The notes: generated by a model from the letters alone, not told the origin. A stretch of DNA of 34,357 nucleotides from Planctomycetota bacterium (GCA_016872755.1 VGZE01000024.1:1-34357), one strand, 5' to 3'; counted from the stretch's first letter, positions 17,024-25,282 are shown. A program made the numbers and translations.

Positions 17024-18295
17024 ATGAGCTCCCGGCGCATCGGTCGCTTCGAGGAGGGCGTGCTGTGGAACTTCGGCAGCATCGGCATCCTCGCGGTCTG
17101 CGGGCTGCTGCTGCTGCGCGTGATCGACCAGCTCTACGGCACGGCCGGACTGGGGCTGTTCGAGCAGACCTGGGTCGTCTACATCTTCGCGTCCCAACTG
17201 GGCAGCGGCGGCATCGACCGCTCGGCGCTGCGGGCCGTGGCCGAACACCAGGGCGACCCGCACGAGGTCGGGCGCATCGTCGCGAGCGCGCTCGTGCCCG
17301 TCGCGCTGCAGTCCGCGCTGACCTGCGCCGCGCTGTACCTGACGCGCGATTTCTGGGCCGGATTGATCGAGATGCCCGAGCTCGCGACGAGCCTGGCCTG
17401 GGCACTGCCGGGCCTGTTCTGCTTCGCGCTCAACAAGGTCGCGCTCGGCGTCGTCAACGGCCTGCAGCGGATGCGCGCGTACGCGGTGTACCAGTCGCTG
17501 CGCTACCTCGGCATGCTGGCCGGCCCGTTCGTCGTGCACGCGCTGGGCTGGCCCGCCGAGCGCGTCGCGTTCCTGTTCACTTTCGCCGAGGGGCTGCTCG
17601 CGCTGCTGCTCGCCATCGAACTCCTGCGCGTGGTGTCCGCGCCGGGCGGCCGCGCGCTGGCGTGGGCGCGCGAGCATTTCCGCTTCGGTCTGAAGAGCAT
17701 GGTCTCCGGCGTGCTGCTCGAGTTGAACACGCGCCTGGACGTCTGGATGATCGGGCTGTTCGGCTACGGCGCGGTCGCCACCGGCTACTACGCGGTCGCG
17801 CTGCACATCGCCGAGGGCGTGTTCCAGTTGATCACCGTGCTGCAGAGCAACTTCAATCCGGTGCTCGCGCGCCTGTTGGCCGCGGGGCAGCACGCCGAAC
17901 TGACGGCCTTCGTGCGGCGCGGGATGCGCCTGACCTGGCTCGTGATGGGCGCGGTCGCCGTCGTGGCGGTGGCCGGCTACTCGTTCGGCGTCGGCGTGCT
18001 GATGGGCCGGCCCGAGTACGTCGAGCACTCGTTCTGGCCCTTCGTGTGGTTGATGGCCGGCATCGCCCTGGCGGCGGGCTACCTGCCCTTCCAGCAAGTG
18101 CTCCTGATGGCCAATCGCCCCGGCTGGCACACGCTGTTCATGCTCGCATCGGTGGCCAGCAACGCGCTCGGCAACGCGATCCTGATCCCGCGCCTCGGCA
18201 TCGCCGGCGCGGCCTTGGCGACCGGCAGTTCGTTCCTGGCCTCGGCCGTGCTCATCCGTCTGGTGGCCGCCCGGATCGCGGGGGTCCGTTTCTAG
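17024..18295 (+). CDS. Wzx-like polysaccharide/oligosaccharide flippase
   Basis: The product has 423 residues and is strongly hydrophobic, with about 12 predicted membrane helices. Characteristic features of the polysaccharide-export (MOP/MATE-like) family are seen. These include an N-terminal basic stretch before helix 1, the helix 2 region YIFASQLGSGGIDRSALR, LNTRLDVWMIGLFGYGAVATGYYAVAL in the middle, and the late pair GNAILIPRLGIAGAALATG near the C-terminus. This family moves lipid-linked glycan units across the inner membrane. It lies 12 bp after the amidotransferase and 49 bp before the alkaline-phosphatase-superfamily gene, all on one strand, so it probably exports the glycan built by this block. 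No Shine-Dalgarno is apparent. Confidence 0.85.
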   Translation: MSSRRIGRFEEGVLWNFGSIGILAVCGLLLLRVIDQLYGTAGLGLFEQTWVVYIFASQLGSGGIDRSALRAVAEHQGDPHEVGRIVASALVPVALQSALTCAALYLTRDFWAGLIEMPELATSLAWALPGLFCFALNKVALGVVNGLQRMRAYAVYQSLRYLGMLAGPFVVHALGWPAERVAFLFTFAEGLLALLLAIELLRVVSAPGGRALAWAREHFRFGLKSMVSGVLLELNTRLDVWMIGLFGYGAVATGYYAVALHIAEGVFQLITVLQSNFNPVLARLLAAGQHAELTAFVRRGMRLTWLVMGAVAVVAVAGYSFGVGVLMGRPEYVEHSFWPFVWLMAGIALAAGYLPFQQVLLMANRPGWHTLFMLASVASNALGNAILIPRLGIAGAALATGSSFLASAVLIRLVAARIAGVRF

Positions 18296-18311
18296 TGCCG
18301 CTCGGGCGGGG

Positions 18312-18317
18312 TATCCT
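18312..18317 (+). promoter_or_regulatory. possible -10 element (TATCCT) before the AP-superfamily gene
   Basis: TATCCT lies 27 bases before ATG 18345 in the only gap inside this part of the glycan block. A poor -35 (TTTCTA, 18289-18294) sits 17 bases upstream. It would allow separate transcription of the downstream genes. The evidence is weak. Confidence 0.2.
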
Positions 18318-18344
18318 TTTTCGAACCCTACCGGGCGCTAGCGC

Positions 18345-19847
18345 ATGATCCAGGCCGGCCATTCGCTCGGGACTTCCGTGCTCTTCCTCGAAGTCAACGA
18401 GGCGGAACGGCATTTTCTCGAGAAACTCGTCGGGCAGGGCAAGCTGCCGGCCTTTGCGCGCCTGTTGTCCGAGGGAGCCATCGTCAACACGCGCGTCCCG
18501 GGTTGGAACGCCAAGAAGGACAGGTCCTGGCGCGAGATCAGCCCGTGGATCATCTGGCCGTCGGTCTACACCGGCCTGGCGCCCGAAGAGCACGGGATCG
18601 TCGGCTTCGGCCAGGACACCTCGGCGCTGCGCGAGCGCTGCGTTTGGGACGTGTTGGACCGCGCCGGAATTCCCATCGGGATCTTCGGCTGCCTGATGAG
18701 CTACCCGCCGCGCTCGACGGGCTCGGCCTGCTTCTACGTGCCCGAAACGCTGGCCGACGAATCCGAGTGCTTCCCGCGCTCGGCGCGCCCGGTGCAGGAG
18801 TTCAACCTGTACGCCGCGCGCAATTACAGCGAGGGCTTCGGGCTCAAGGGCGCCAATGCACTCGGGCTGTTGCTCAAGGCGACCACCGTCGGCGTGAGCC
18901 TCGGCACTGTCGCGCGCAGCGTGGCGCAGATCCCGGCCGAGAAGCTGCTCGGCGCGCATCGCGAGCCCGAGCGCGCGATGCTGCACTCGTACCTGTCGTT
19001 CGAGGTGTTCCACAAGCTGTACCGCCGACACCGCCCGGCCTACACCGCGGTGCACCTCAATCACACCGCGTACATGCTGCACCGCTACTGGCGCGCCGCC
19101 GAGCCGCAGCGTTTCCAGGACCGGCTCTCGGAGACCGACCAGCGCTTCTTCGCCAGCGTCGAAGCGCGCAAGCGCTACGAACAAAAGTTCGAACACTGGA
19201 TCGAGACCAGCTTCCGCTTCAGCGACCGCGTGCTGGCCCGTATGATCGACGAGGTCCCCGACGGCGGCTGGATCCTGTTCGGCACCGGCCTGGGCGCGCG
19301 GCCCTTCGACCCGTGCGACGAGATCCACAACCCCGTCGTGAGGTTGGTGCGCGAGCGTGAGTTGTTCGACGCGATCGGGCTGACGGACTACACGGTGCTG
19401 CACCAGATGAACCCGGATTTGACCGTCAATTGCGCCAACACGGCGGCGGCCGGCGCCGCCCTCGAGAAGGTGAGCGCGCTGCACGTGCTGCCCGGAGAGT
19501 CCCTCTTCACTGCGCAGCAGCGCGGACGGCAGCTGTTCCTCGAGCTCAACATGCCGCGCCGCAGTCGCGCCGGCGGCGCGCCGCTGCGGATCCGCTCGAG
19601 CCTGAACCCGGCCTTCCAGGCCGATTTCGCGCGTCACATCAGCGAGCACTGGAACAACGACCAGTCGACGGCCCACCACAATGACGCCGGACTGCTGATC
19701 GGCTGGCGCAAGGGGCATCGCGTCAGCAGCCCGCATACGAGCGTCGCCGTCACGGACATCGCGCCGACCGTGCTTTCGCTGTATGGGATCGCCCCGCAGG
19801 CCTGGCACCGGCCCGAAAGGGCGCCCATTTTCCAATCCTCGAAGTAG
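18345..19847 (+). CDS. alkaline-phosphatase-superfamily protein of glycan clusters, atypical metal motifs
   Basis: The product has 500 residues with no signal peptide or membrane helix, so it is probably cytoplasmic. It follows the type I phosphodiesterase/alkaline phosphatase outline. An N-terminal strand (VLFLEVNEAERHFLEKLV) leads to GKLPAFARLL. SPWIIWPSVYTG carries the nucleophile-region Ser/Thr, EEHGIVGFGQ follows, and WDVLDRAGIPIGIFG completes the pattern. The usual first metal Asp is Asn in EVNEAE, and the expected SDHG is replaced by GTGLGARP (residues ~311-318). The canonical two-metal site is therefore incomplete. I recall related 'LEFNEL' proteins in polysaccharide clusters; their reaction is unknown to me. 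Its position between a flippase and a GT2 enzyme supports a glycan role. It may be a modified hydrolase, a transferase, or a non-catalytic member. Confidence 0.7.
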   Translation: MIQAGHSLGTSVLFLEVNEAERHFLEKLVGQGKLPAFARLLSEGAIVNTRVPGWNAKKDRSWREISPWIIWPSVYTGLAPEEHGIVGFGQDTSALRERCVWDVLDRAGIPIGIFGCLMSYPPRSTGSACFYVPETLADESECFPRSARPVQEFNLYAARNYSEGFGLKGANALGLLLKATTVGVSLGTVARSVAQIPAEKLLGAHREPERAMLHSYLSFEVFHKLYRRHRPAYTAVHLNHTAYMLHRYWRAAEPQRFQDRLSETDQRFFASVEARKRYEQKFEHWIETSFRFSDRVLARMIDEVPDGGWILFGTGLGARPFDPCDEIHNPVVRLVRERELFDAIGLTDYTVLHQMNPDLTVNCANTAAAGAALEKVSALHVLPGESLFTAQQRGRQLFLELNMPRRSRAGGAPLRIRSSLNPAFQADFARHISEHWNNDQSTAHHNDAGLLIGWRKGHRVSSPHTSVAVTDIAPTVLSLYGIAPQAWHRPERAPIFQSSK

Positions 19848-19848
19848 C

Positions 19849-20910
19849 ATGTCGCGGATGCGCGGGATGAGAGAGATCGAGCGAAGGGGCGGCCCCGGCG
19901 GGACGCGCTCGGAGGCGCAGGCCGAAGAGCACGCACATCCGTTCCCGGGTGCGCGCATCGGCGTCGTGATCCCGTGCTATCGCGTCGCCAAGCAGATCGA
20001 GCGCGTCGTGGCCGGGATCCCCGCGTGGGTCGAGACGATCCTGTGCGTCGAGGACAAGAGCCCCGACGACACGCTGGCCGTGCTCGACGCGCTGCGCGAC
20101 CCGCGCGTGCGCGTGCTGCGGCGCGAGCACAATGGCGGCGTCGGCGCGGCGATGCAGACCGGCTTCGAGGAAGCGCGGCGCCTGGGTCTGGACATCGTCG
20201 TGAAGATGGACGGCGACGACCAGATGGACCCGGCCTACCTGCCGCAGCTCGTGGCGCCGCTGTACCACGGTCGCGCGGACATGACCAAGGGGAATCGCTG
20301 GGCCGACGGCCGCGCGCTGCGCCAGATGCCGCTGGTGCGCATCGTCGGCAACACCGGGCTGACCTTCCTGGTCAAGTTCGCGTCAGGGCACTGGGGTCTG
20401 TTCGATCCGGCCAATGGCTACCTCGCGCTGCGCACCGACGTCCTCGGCCTGCTGCGCAAGCGACTTCCCGACCGCTACTTCTTCGAGAGCGGCCTGCTGA
20501 TCGAGCTCGGCATCCAGCGCGCGCTCGTGCTCGACGTGGCGATTCCCGCGCGTTACGGCGACGAGCACTCGTCGCTGTCGATCACGCGCACGCTGCTCGG
20601 ATTCCCGCCGCGACTGCTGCACGGCTTCCTGCGCCGGATCGCGTGGCGCTACTTCCTGTACGATTTCGGAGCCGTCTCGGTGTTCCTGCTGCTCGGGTTG
20701 CCGCTGCTTCTGATCGGCGCGGCCTTCGGCTGCGTGCTGTGGTACACGATGGACGCGCAGGGTTCCTACGCGAGTTCGGGGCAGGTTATGCTCGCGGCGA
20801 TGCCGATCATCCTGGGCTTCCAGATGCTGGTCCAGGCGATCGTGCTCGACATCCACAACGCGCCCAAGGTCGCGCTGTGCGGGGATCTCGGTCCACGGAC
20901 CCCGGACTAG
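19849..20910 (+). CDS. family 2 glycosyltransferase (polyprenyl-phosphate-sugar synthase-like)
   Basis: The product has 353 residues. ATG 19849 directly follows the previous stop; a later in-frame ATG is possible because the first ~30 residues are polar and poorly conserved-looking. The GT-A fold is clear. IGVVIPCYRVAKQIERVV (38-55) is the nucleotide-binding strand, and VEDKSPDDTL and RVLRREHNGGVGAAMQTGF follow. The metal-binding DGDDQMDP has Asp121, Asp123 and Asp124. Two C-terminal membrane helices (about residues 285-310 and 322-340) are typical of dolichol/polyprenyl-phosphate glycosyltransferases. The enzyme would load a sugar onto a lipid phosphate at the inner leaflet, giving the donor needed by GT-C proteins such as the next gene. 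It ends before a 9-bp perfect hairpin. Confidence 0.87.
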   Translation: MSRMRGMREIERRGGPGGTRSEAQAEEHAHPFPGARIGVVIPCYRVAKQIERVVAGIPAWVETILCVEDKSPDDTLAVLDALRDPRVRVLRREHNGGVGAAMQTGFEEARRLGLDIVVKMDGDDQMDPAYLPQLVAPLYHGRADMTKGNRWADGRALRQMPLVRIVGNTGLTFLVKFASGHWGLFDPANGYLALRTDVLGLLRKRLPDRYFFESGLLIELGIQRALVLDVAIPARYGDEHSSLSITRTLLGFPPRLLHGFLRRIAWRYFLYDFGAVSVFLLLGLPLLLIGAAFGCVLWYTMDAQGSYASSGQVMLAAMPIILGFQMLVQAIVLDIHNAPKVALCGDLGPRTPD

Positions 20911-20916
20911 CCGGTT

Positions 20917-20941
20917 GCGCGGATCAGAGGGGGATCCGCGC
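20917..20941 (+). terminator. 9-bp hairpin after the GT2 gene
   Basis: GCGCGGATC and GATCCGCGC form a perfect 9-bp inverted repeat around a 7-base purine loop, 6 bases after the GT2 stop. No U-run follows, so it is a possible terminator or mRNA-stabilising hairpin rather than a textbook intrinsic terminator. It lies in the 229-bp gap before the GT39-like gene, the longest gap in the block apart from the one holding the duplication relics. Confidence 0.45.
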
Positions 20942-21139
20942 GGAAGTGCGGGCAAGGCCAAGCAGGTCATGGGGCGGCCGCTGGTCAGGAAGAGCGGCGC
21001 CGTTGTGCCGGTGAAAATCAGCGCCTAGATCTGCAAGCAGGGCCCGCGGCACCCTCGAGGACTTCTTCGCGAACCAATCGTCCGCACACAATCGATACAC
21101 TCTGGCTGCCGAGAGAGGTCGAGTTTGGAAGAGACTCGC

Positions 21140-23068
21140 ATGACTGGATCCGAGGTGACGGAGTCGGGAGCACCTGCGAACCCGCCGCCGCGCCTGTTCG
21201 GGCTTCCCGCCGTCGTCGGACTATTGGTCGTCCTCGTGCTCGCATTGGCCGTGCGCTTGCCGGCCATCGATCGCGGCTTGCCCTGCATCCCGGAGTCGGA
21301 CGCGGTGCTGGTGCAGCAGGCGAGCCACTTCGATGCGCAATGGCGTGGAGAGAAGACCCGCGAGCCGGCCTTGAACCGACAGTACCCGCCGCTGTTGGGC
21401 GCGCTCGCGGCCGCGCTGCCGGGACGCGTGGTGCCGACGCTCGCACCGGGAGCGCTCGAGGAGCAACTTGCCGCGGCCTCGCGGCCCTACCTGCTCGTGC
21501 GGTGGCTGGTCTTGCTGCTCGGGCTCGGAGCGCTGCCGTTGGTCTACCTCCTCGGCCGGCGCGCACTAGGGCAATACGGCGCGCTCGCGGCGGCGTTCCT
21601 CGTCGCCGTCAGCACGCTGCATGCGCTGTTCACGACGCAGGCCAGGCCGCACGGCGCGTTGACGACCTTCGTGCTGCTCGCGCTGCTCGCGCTCGCGCAC
21701 CGTGCGCGCCGCGGCGGCGCGTGGACCGCGCTCATGGCGGGTTGTGCCTGCGCGCTGCCGGTCGCCTGCTTGCACAATGGACTCGCCGTGCTGGTGCCGC
21801 TCGCCGCGGTCGAGCTGCTGCGCGCTCGGCGCGAGCGCCGCATTCTCCTTCCGTCGACCCTGCTCGTGCTCTTGCCGGTGCTGGCTTCGTTCTGGATCTC
21901 GTATCCGGACTTGATGGGGCGGGAGCGGACGGTGGATCTCACAACGCCGGAAGCGGGTCCGAAGGTCAATCTCAGCGGACACCTGCTGAAGGTCGAGGAT
22001 TTCGACGGTAGCGGGTTCGGGCTCGTCGCGAAGTTCCTTGCGATCACCGAACCCGTCCTGCTCGTGCTGGGCGTGTGCGGGCTGCTGCTCGGGTTGTACC
22101 GGCTGCGCGGCGGCCTGTGGCGCGCGTTGATCGCGCCGGGGCGCGAGGAGTGGTTCGTCGCAGCGGCCTTCGGAGTCGTGTACGCGTTGGCGATCGGATC
22201 CTACGCCCGCACCTTCACGCGCTTCGCGCTTCCGCTCATCCCGCTGCTCGCGTTGGCGGCGGCCTATGCGATGCAGGCGGCCATGACGGGGCGTTGGCAG
22301 CGAGCCTCCTGGCGGGTGGGACTCGCCTGTTTGTGCGTGCTCTGCTGTGCGCCGGTCGTGCGGAGCGCTTGGAGGTGGGCGCAGCCGACGACGGTCGAAG
22401 CCCTCGCCGGCTGGGCGCGCGAGACACTGCCGGATCGGACGCGCATCGCACTGCCGCTGGGAGTCGACGCGCCGCTGGCGATGGACGTCCAGCGCGTGCG
22501 GTGGCTGCCCCAGCATCTGCACTCCCCGTGGGCTCTTCATCTGCTGCGCGACGCGAACCTGGTGAATTCGATCGCGGGGCCGGTGGCCTTTCCATCGGGC
22601 CGGATGCCCGGCCACGACGCCTTGATTGCCAAGTACCCGGACGTGGCCGAACGTCTGCTGGAGATCAAGGACTCCACGAGCGCCGACTACATCGTCGCGT
22701 TGCCGATCAGCGCGGAGCTCCCGCCGGGACAACATGACCGGGCGGATCGAGATCAGGGAAAGGAGAACGATGCCGCGGGACCGCATGGCGGCCGTCGCCA
22801 TGCGCGACGCGGCCCCCAACCTCCGCCGAGCGAGGAGCTGATCCGGAAGTTCGACTCGGGCTGCTCGGACCCAACCCTGGATACGAACGGTGACTCGCTC
22901 GACGATTGGAGCCTGACGCGGTTCTGGACCAGCCAACGGCTCGGCCCCGAGTTGCAGGTCTATCGGGGATGGAGACAGTCAGGCGACGAGCTTTCGTCGC
23001 CGGCTGGCGGTGGGCGGCAAGGCGAAGATGACTTGCCGTTCGAGGCAGCGCACGGTCCCAAGCGCTGA
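21140..23068 (+). CDS. GT39-like integral membrane glycosyltransferase with odd C-terminus
   Basis: The product has 642 residues from ATG 21140 (GGAAGAG 6 bases upstream). A TTG at 21125 with GAGAGAGG before it would add five residues. About 10-12 membrane helices fill residues 20-400. The first periplasmic loop has acidic IPESDAVLVQQ (Glu52, Asp54), where GT-C enzymes keep catalytic acids. PALNRQYPPLLGALAAALPG and SYARTFTRFALPLIPLLAL also fit GT39 relatives. After ISAELPPG the sequence becomes Arg/Gly/Pro-rich for ~35 residues. It then resumes as EELIRKFDSG...FWTSQRLGPELQVYR, which looks like a normal family end. The final ~35 residues look non-native, and the last 12 codons plus stop (23030-23068) recur at 25213-25251 in the tandem duplication. 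It probably uses a polyprenyl-phosphate sugar made by the preceding GT2. The acceptor is unknown. Confidence 0.75.
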   Translation: MTGSEVTESGAPANPPPRLFGLPAVVGLLVVLVLALAVRLPAIDRGLPCIPESDAVLVQQASHFDAQWRGEKTREPALNRQYPPLLGALAAALPGRVVPTLAPGALEEQLAAASRPYLLVRWLVLLLGLGALPLVYLLGRRALGQYGALAAAFLVAVSTLHALFTTQARPHGALTTFVLLALLALAHRARRGGAWTALMAGCACALPVACLHNGLAVLVPLAAVELLRARRERRILLPSTLLVLLPVLASFWISYPDLMGRERTVDLTTPEAGPKVNLSGHLLKVEDFDGSGFGLVAKFLAITEPVLLVLGVCGLLLGLYRLRGGLWRALIAPGREEWFVAAAFGVVYALAIGSYARTFTRFALPLIPLLALAAAYAMQAAMTGRWQRASWRVGLACLCVLCCAPVVRSAWRWAQPTTVEALAGWARETLPDRTRIALPLGVDAPLAMDVQRVRWLPQHLHSPWALHLLRDANLVNSIAGPVAFPSGRMPGHDALIAKYPDVAERLLEIKDSTSADYIVALPISAELPPGQHDRADRDQGKENDAAGPHGGRRHARRGPQPPPSEELIRKFDSGCSDPTLDTNGDSLDDWSLTRFWTSQRLGPELQVYRGWRQSGDELSSPAGGGRQGEDDLPFEAAHGPKR

Positions 23069-23099
23069 CCCGAGGCTCGTCGCCCGCTTTCGCGCGCAC

Positions 23100-23128
23100 T
23101 TGCGCCCGCCCGCCTCGGGGCCTCTACT
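23100..23128 (+). promoter_or_regulatory. possible promoter of paralogue 1
   Basis: TTGCGC (23100-23105) and TCTACT (23123-23128) are separated by 17 bases. The same layout is kept in unit 2. The -10-like element ends 6 bases before the GTG start, which would give a transcript with almost no leader. The -35 element is weak here. Confidence 0.25.
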
Positions 23129-23134
23129 GCGGCG

Positions 23135-24952
23135 GTGGGACGGCGCGGCACGGACTCGGACGGCGGGAGCTGGTGCACACGCGCCGTCCCGTCGATCCTC
23201 GCCTTGTGCGTGCTGCTCCTGGCCGCGCGCGCGGTGCTCGTGCTGTCGCTCGCTGACGCGTTCTTCACGGGGGAGGAGCAGGCGCACGGGACCGTCGCCA
23301 AGGCGATCCTCGACGGGGTCGGCCTGCCCTGGCCGCGCCTGATCTACCAGCCCTACGAAGGAGGGGGCCTGGTCGCCTCGATCCTGACGGCTCCCGTCTT
23401 CGCCGCCTTCGGTCCCAGCCTGCTCTCGCAGAAGCTGGTCGCCTTCGGTTTCGACCTGCTCAACCTGATCGTCGGCTGCAGCCTGTGCGCGCGCTGGTTC
23501 GGATTGCGCGCGCTGTGGTTCTTCGGGCTCGGCTACGTATTCGGGCCGGCTGCCTGCCAGCAAACGGCGCTGCTGAACGTCGGCAACCACTTCGCCGCCA
23601 TCTCGATCTTTCTCGGCGTGATCCACCTGGCGATGCCGATCCTGACGCGGGGTGCCGGCGAACGCGTGCGAGCGCGCGAGTGCCTGTGGTTGGGGTGCCT
23701 GAGCGGATTCGGATGCTGGTTCAGCTTCCAGGTCGCCGCACTGGTCGCGGTCCTGGCGTTCTGGCTCGTGTGCTTTCCGCCGCGCCTGAGCTCGCCTTCG
23801 GCGTGGGGCTGGCTCGTGCTCGGCTTCGCGATCGGCGTGACACCGCTCGTGTGGATGTGGAAGCACCTCGGAGTGCGCGTGTTCCAGATCCATGGGCGCA
23901 CCTTGGGCGATCCGTTCGGAGGCGTGCCGACGGCGTCGTCCGAATCGGGCTGGTACAAGGACCTCGTGGCCGAAATGACGGTACCGAGCCTCGTGCAGGT
24001 CGTGTTGCTCGTCGCACTGCCTTTCGCGGGTGCGATCGTCTGGTGGATGGACCGATCGGACTCCGATGTCCGTCCGCGGCGAGTGTATGGGTTCGTGCTG
24101 CTGTTCCTGATCGCGTTCACGATCGTGTCGCTGAACTCGTCGTTCAAGTCGACCAGCTTTCACCACTTCAGCCGGCTGATTCGCTACATGCCGCAGTGGG
24201 GGCTGGCGCTCTTGTTGACGACGTGGGCGCTGGAGCGCCTCGCTCGCGGGGGCAGCGCACTGCGCCGCCTCGCCTGGGGCCTCGTGCTCGGGTGCGCGGC
24301 GCTGGGCGCGCTGCAGACGGTGGATCTGGCTCGCCGCGGCAGTGCGGCCGGCATCGGCCAGGCCTGGACGCTGCTGCGGACCTTCAAGGGGTACGAGTAC
24401 GCCGACTACCTGCCCAAGCTGTTCCGCAACCTCGACCGCGACCGCGAGGAACTGCTGCGAGTCGCGTTGCGCTTCGAGGAACCGGCTCAGGACCTGCTGT
24501 TGCCCGCGGCGATCGACGCGCTGCGCGAGGGCGGGGTGCTTTCCGTCGAAAAGGCCAGCGCGCTCGTCGCGCGCGTCGACGCGCGGACCGATTCATCATG
24601 GCTGGTCGGCATGGGGGCTCACCTGGTGCGGCAAGGCCATCTCGGCAGGGCCTTTTCGACCGTCACCAAGCTCGCGAAGGACGACCCGCGGCGAGACGCG
24701 CTCCTCGAGGCCATCGGCCGCTACGGACGCGGCAGCTTCCCGCTGCCCGAGAATTGCACGCTGGAGGCCGAGTTCTACTCCACCCACGGCTCGCCCGCCG
24801 CGACCTGGCGTGGATTGGGTTGGCGCATCCATCAGACCTTTCGATTGGATCCGGCTGGCGCTGCCGCCTTCCTCGATGGGCTTCCCGAGGGGCCGCGCGA
24901 GGCCGCCAGGTCCGGATACGAGCAGGCCTTCAGAGCCAACCGCCTGGAATGA
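23135..24952 (+). CDS. 605-residue multi-spanning membrane protein, tandem paralogue 1 (GT-C-like?)
   Basis: The product has 605 residues from GTG 23135; the same start is kept in paralogue 2. An N-terminal helix (about 17-40) is followed by a loop with GEEQAHGTVAKAILDG and YQPYEGGGLVASI, then many membrane helices up to about residue 410. A soluble, helical-looking C-terminal third follows (from KGYEYADYLPKLFRNLDRDR). The acidic first loop, GEEQ, and the following amphipathic stretch recall GT-C glycosyltransferases, but I see no decisive motif, so the family is unknown. By eye about 65 residues differ from paralogue 2 (roughly 89% identity, no gaps). Residues 65-154 are identical, while residues ~503-545 are the most changed. 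It starts 66 bp after the GT39-like gene and probably serves the same glycan pathway. Confidence 0.8.
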   Translation: MGRRGTDSDGGSWCTRAVPSILALCVLLLAARAVLVLSLADAFFTGEEQAHGTVAKAILDGVGLPWPRLIYQPYEGGGLVASILTAPVFAAFGPSLLSQKLVAFGFDLLNLIVGCSLCARWFGLRALWFFGLGYVFGPAACQQTALLNVGNHFAAISIFLGVIHLAMPILTRGAGERVRARECLWLGCLSGFGCWFSFQVAALVAVLAFWLVCFPPRLSSPSAWGWLVLGFAIGVTPLVWMWKHLGVRVFQIHGRTLGDPFGGVPTASSESGWYKDLVAEMTVPSLVQVVLLVALPFAGAIVWWMDRSDSDVRPRRVYGFVLLFLIAFTIVSLNSSFKSTSFHHFSRLIRYMPQWGLALLLTTWALERLARGGSALRRLAWGLVLGCAALGALQTVDLARRGSAAGIGQAWTLLRTFKGYEYADYLPKLFRNLDRDREELLRVALRFEEPAQDLLLPAAIDALREGGVLSVEKASALVARVDARTDSSWLVGMGAHLVRQGHLGRAFSTVTKLAKDDPRRDALLEAIGRYGRGSFPLPENCTLEAEFYSTHGSPAATWRGLGWRIHQTFRLDPAGAAAFLDGLPEGPREAARSGYEQAFRANRLE

Positions 24953-24975
24953 ACGCCGGCACGCCCGCGCCCTCG

Positions 24976-25090
24976 GCGCGCGTTCGTCGCCGGAACGGGT
25001 GTCGGGGACGGCGCGCGTTCGTTGCCGGGACAGGTGTCGGAGACGGCGCGCGCTCGTCGCCGGGACGGGTGTCGCGGACGGCGCGCGCTC
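24976..25090. repeat. 35-bp minisatellite, three full units plus 10 bases
   Basis: Units lie at 24976-25010, 25011-25045 and 25046-25080, each 35 bp and starting GCGCGCG, with a partial unit at 25081-25090. Only a few bases differ between units. The period is not a multiple of three and there are no unique spacers, so it is neither coding repeat nor CRISPR. It sits exactly between paralogue 1 and the gcvP relic and is absent at the equivalent place in unit 2. Confidence 0.9.
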
Positions 25091-25207
25091 CGCATGCTCG
25101 TCGAGAGGCGGGCACGTGCAGCCAAGGTTGCGGTCGCAGTCGCCGCTCTCGATCCGGCTGGCGGTCGGCCACTGCTTGTGCTCGCGCGACAACACAGCCG
25201 GGAAGGC
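25075..25207 (-). pseudogene. gcvP 3'-end fragment left by tandem duplication
   Basis: On the minus strand this encodes [20 protein letters not shown] followed by RNLGCTCPPLDEHAE. It aligns residue for residue with the C-terminus of the intact GcvP ([20 protein letters not shown], then [14 protein letters not shown]). DNA similarity covers roughly 25075-25207 against 27220-27342 and includes a long run of identical bases at about 25153-25189. The fragment has no upstream GcvP body and has lost the stop; its frame runs on into the minisatellite and antisense of paralogue 1. It marks the right edge of duplication unit 1. Confidence 0.92.
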
Positions 25208-25282
25208 AGGGTGACTTGCCTTTCGGGGCAGCTCACGGTCCCAAGCGCTGACCCGAGGCCTGTCGCCCGCTATCGCGCGGAC

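Larger units (their letters stand above)
23030..25207. repeat. tandem duplication, unit 1
   Basis: This unit starts in the last codons of the GT39-like gene, contains the first 605-residue membrane protein, and ends in a decayed piece of the gcvP 3' end. Corresponding points in the coding part are offset from unit 2 by exactly 2183 bp (for example 23135 and 25318, or 24952 and 27135). The two reading frames align without gaps. In the gcvP part the offset is 2135 bp, because unit 1 has 48 extra bases in its intergenic stretch, which includes a 35-bp minisatellite. Confidence 0.9.

Noticed and set aside
14801..18130. 1109-codon minus-strand open frame opposite the amidotransferase and flippase
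   Set aside because: Composition is typical of an antisense shadow (His, Arg, Gln, Asp rich), and the plus-strand genes carry full catalytic motifs.
20915..21028. 37-codon TTG-started frame ending VMGRPLVRKSGAVVPVKISA
   Set aside because: Basic and fairly protein-like, but it has no ribosome binding site, overlaps the hairpin after the GT2 gene, and matches nothing I recognise.
24976..25090. 35-bp repeats as a CRISPR array
   Set aside because: The units are directly adjacent with no spacers, and no cas genes are present. It is a minisatellite.
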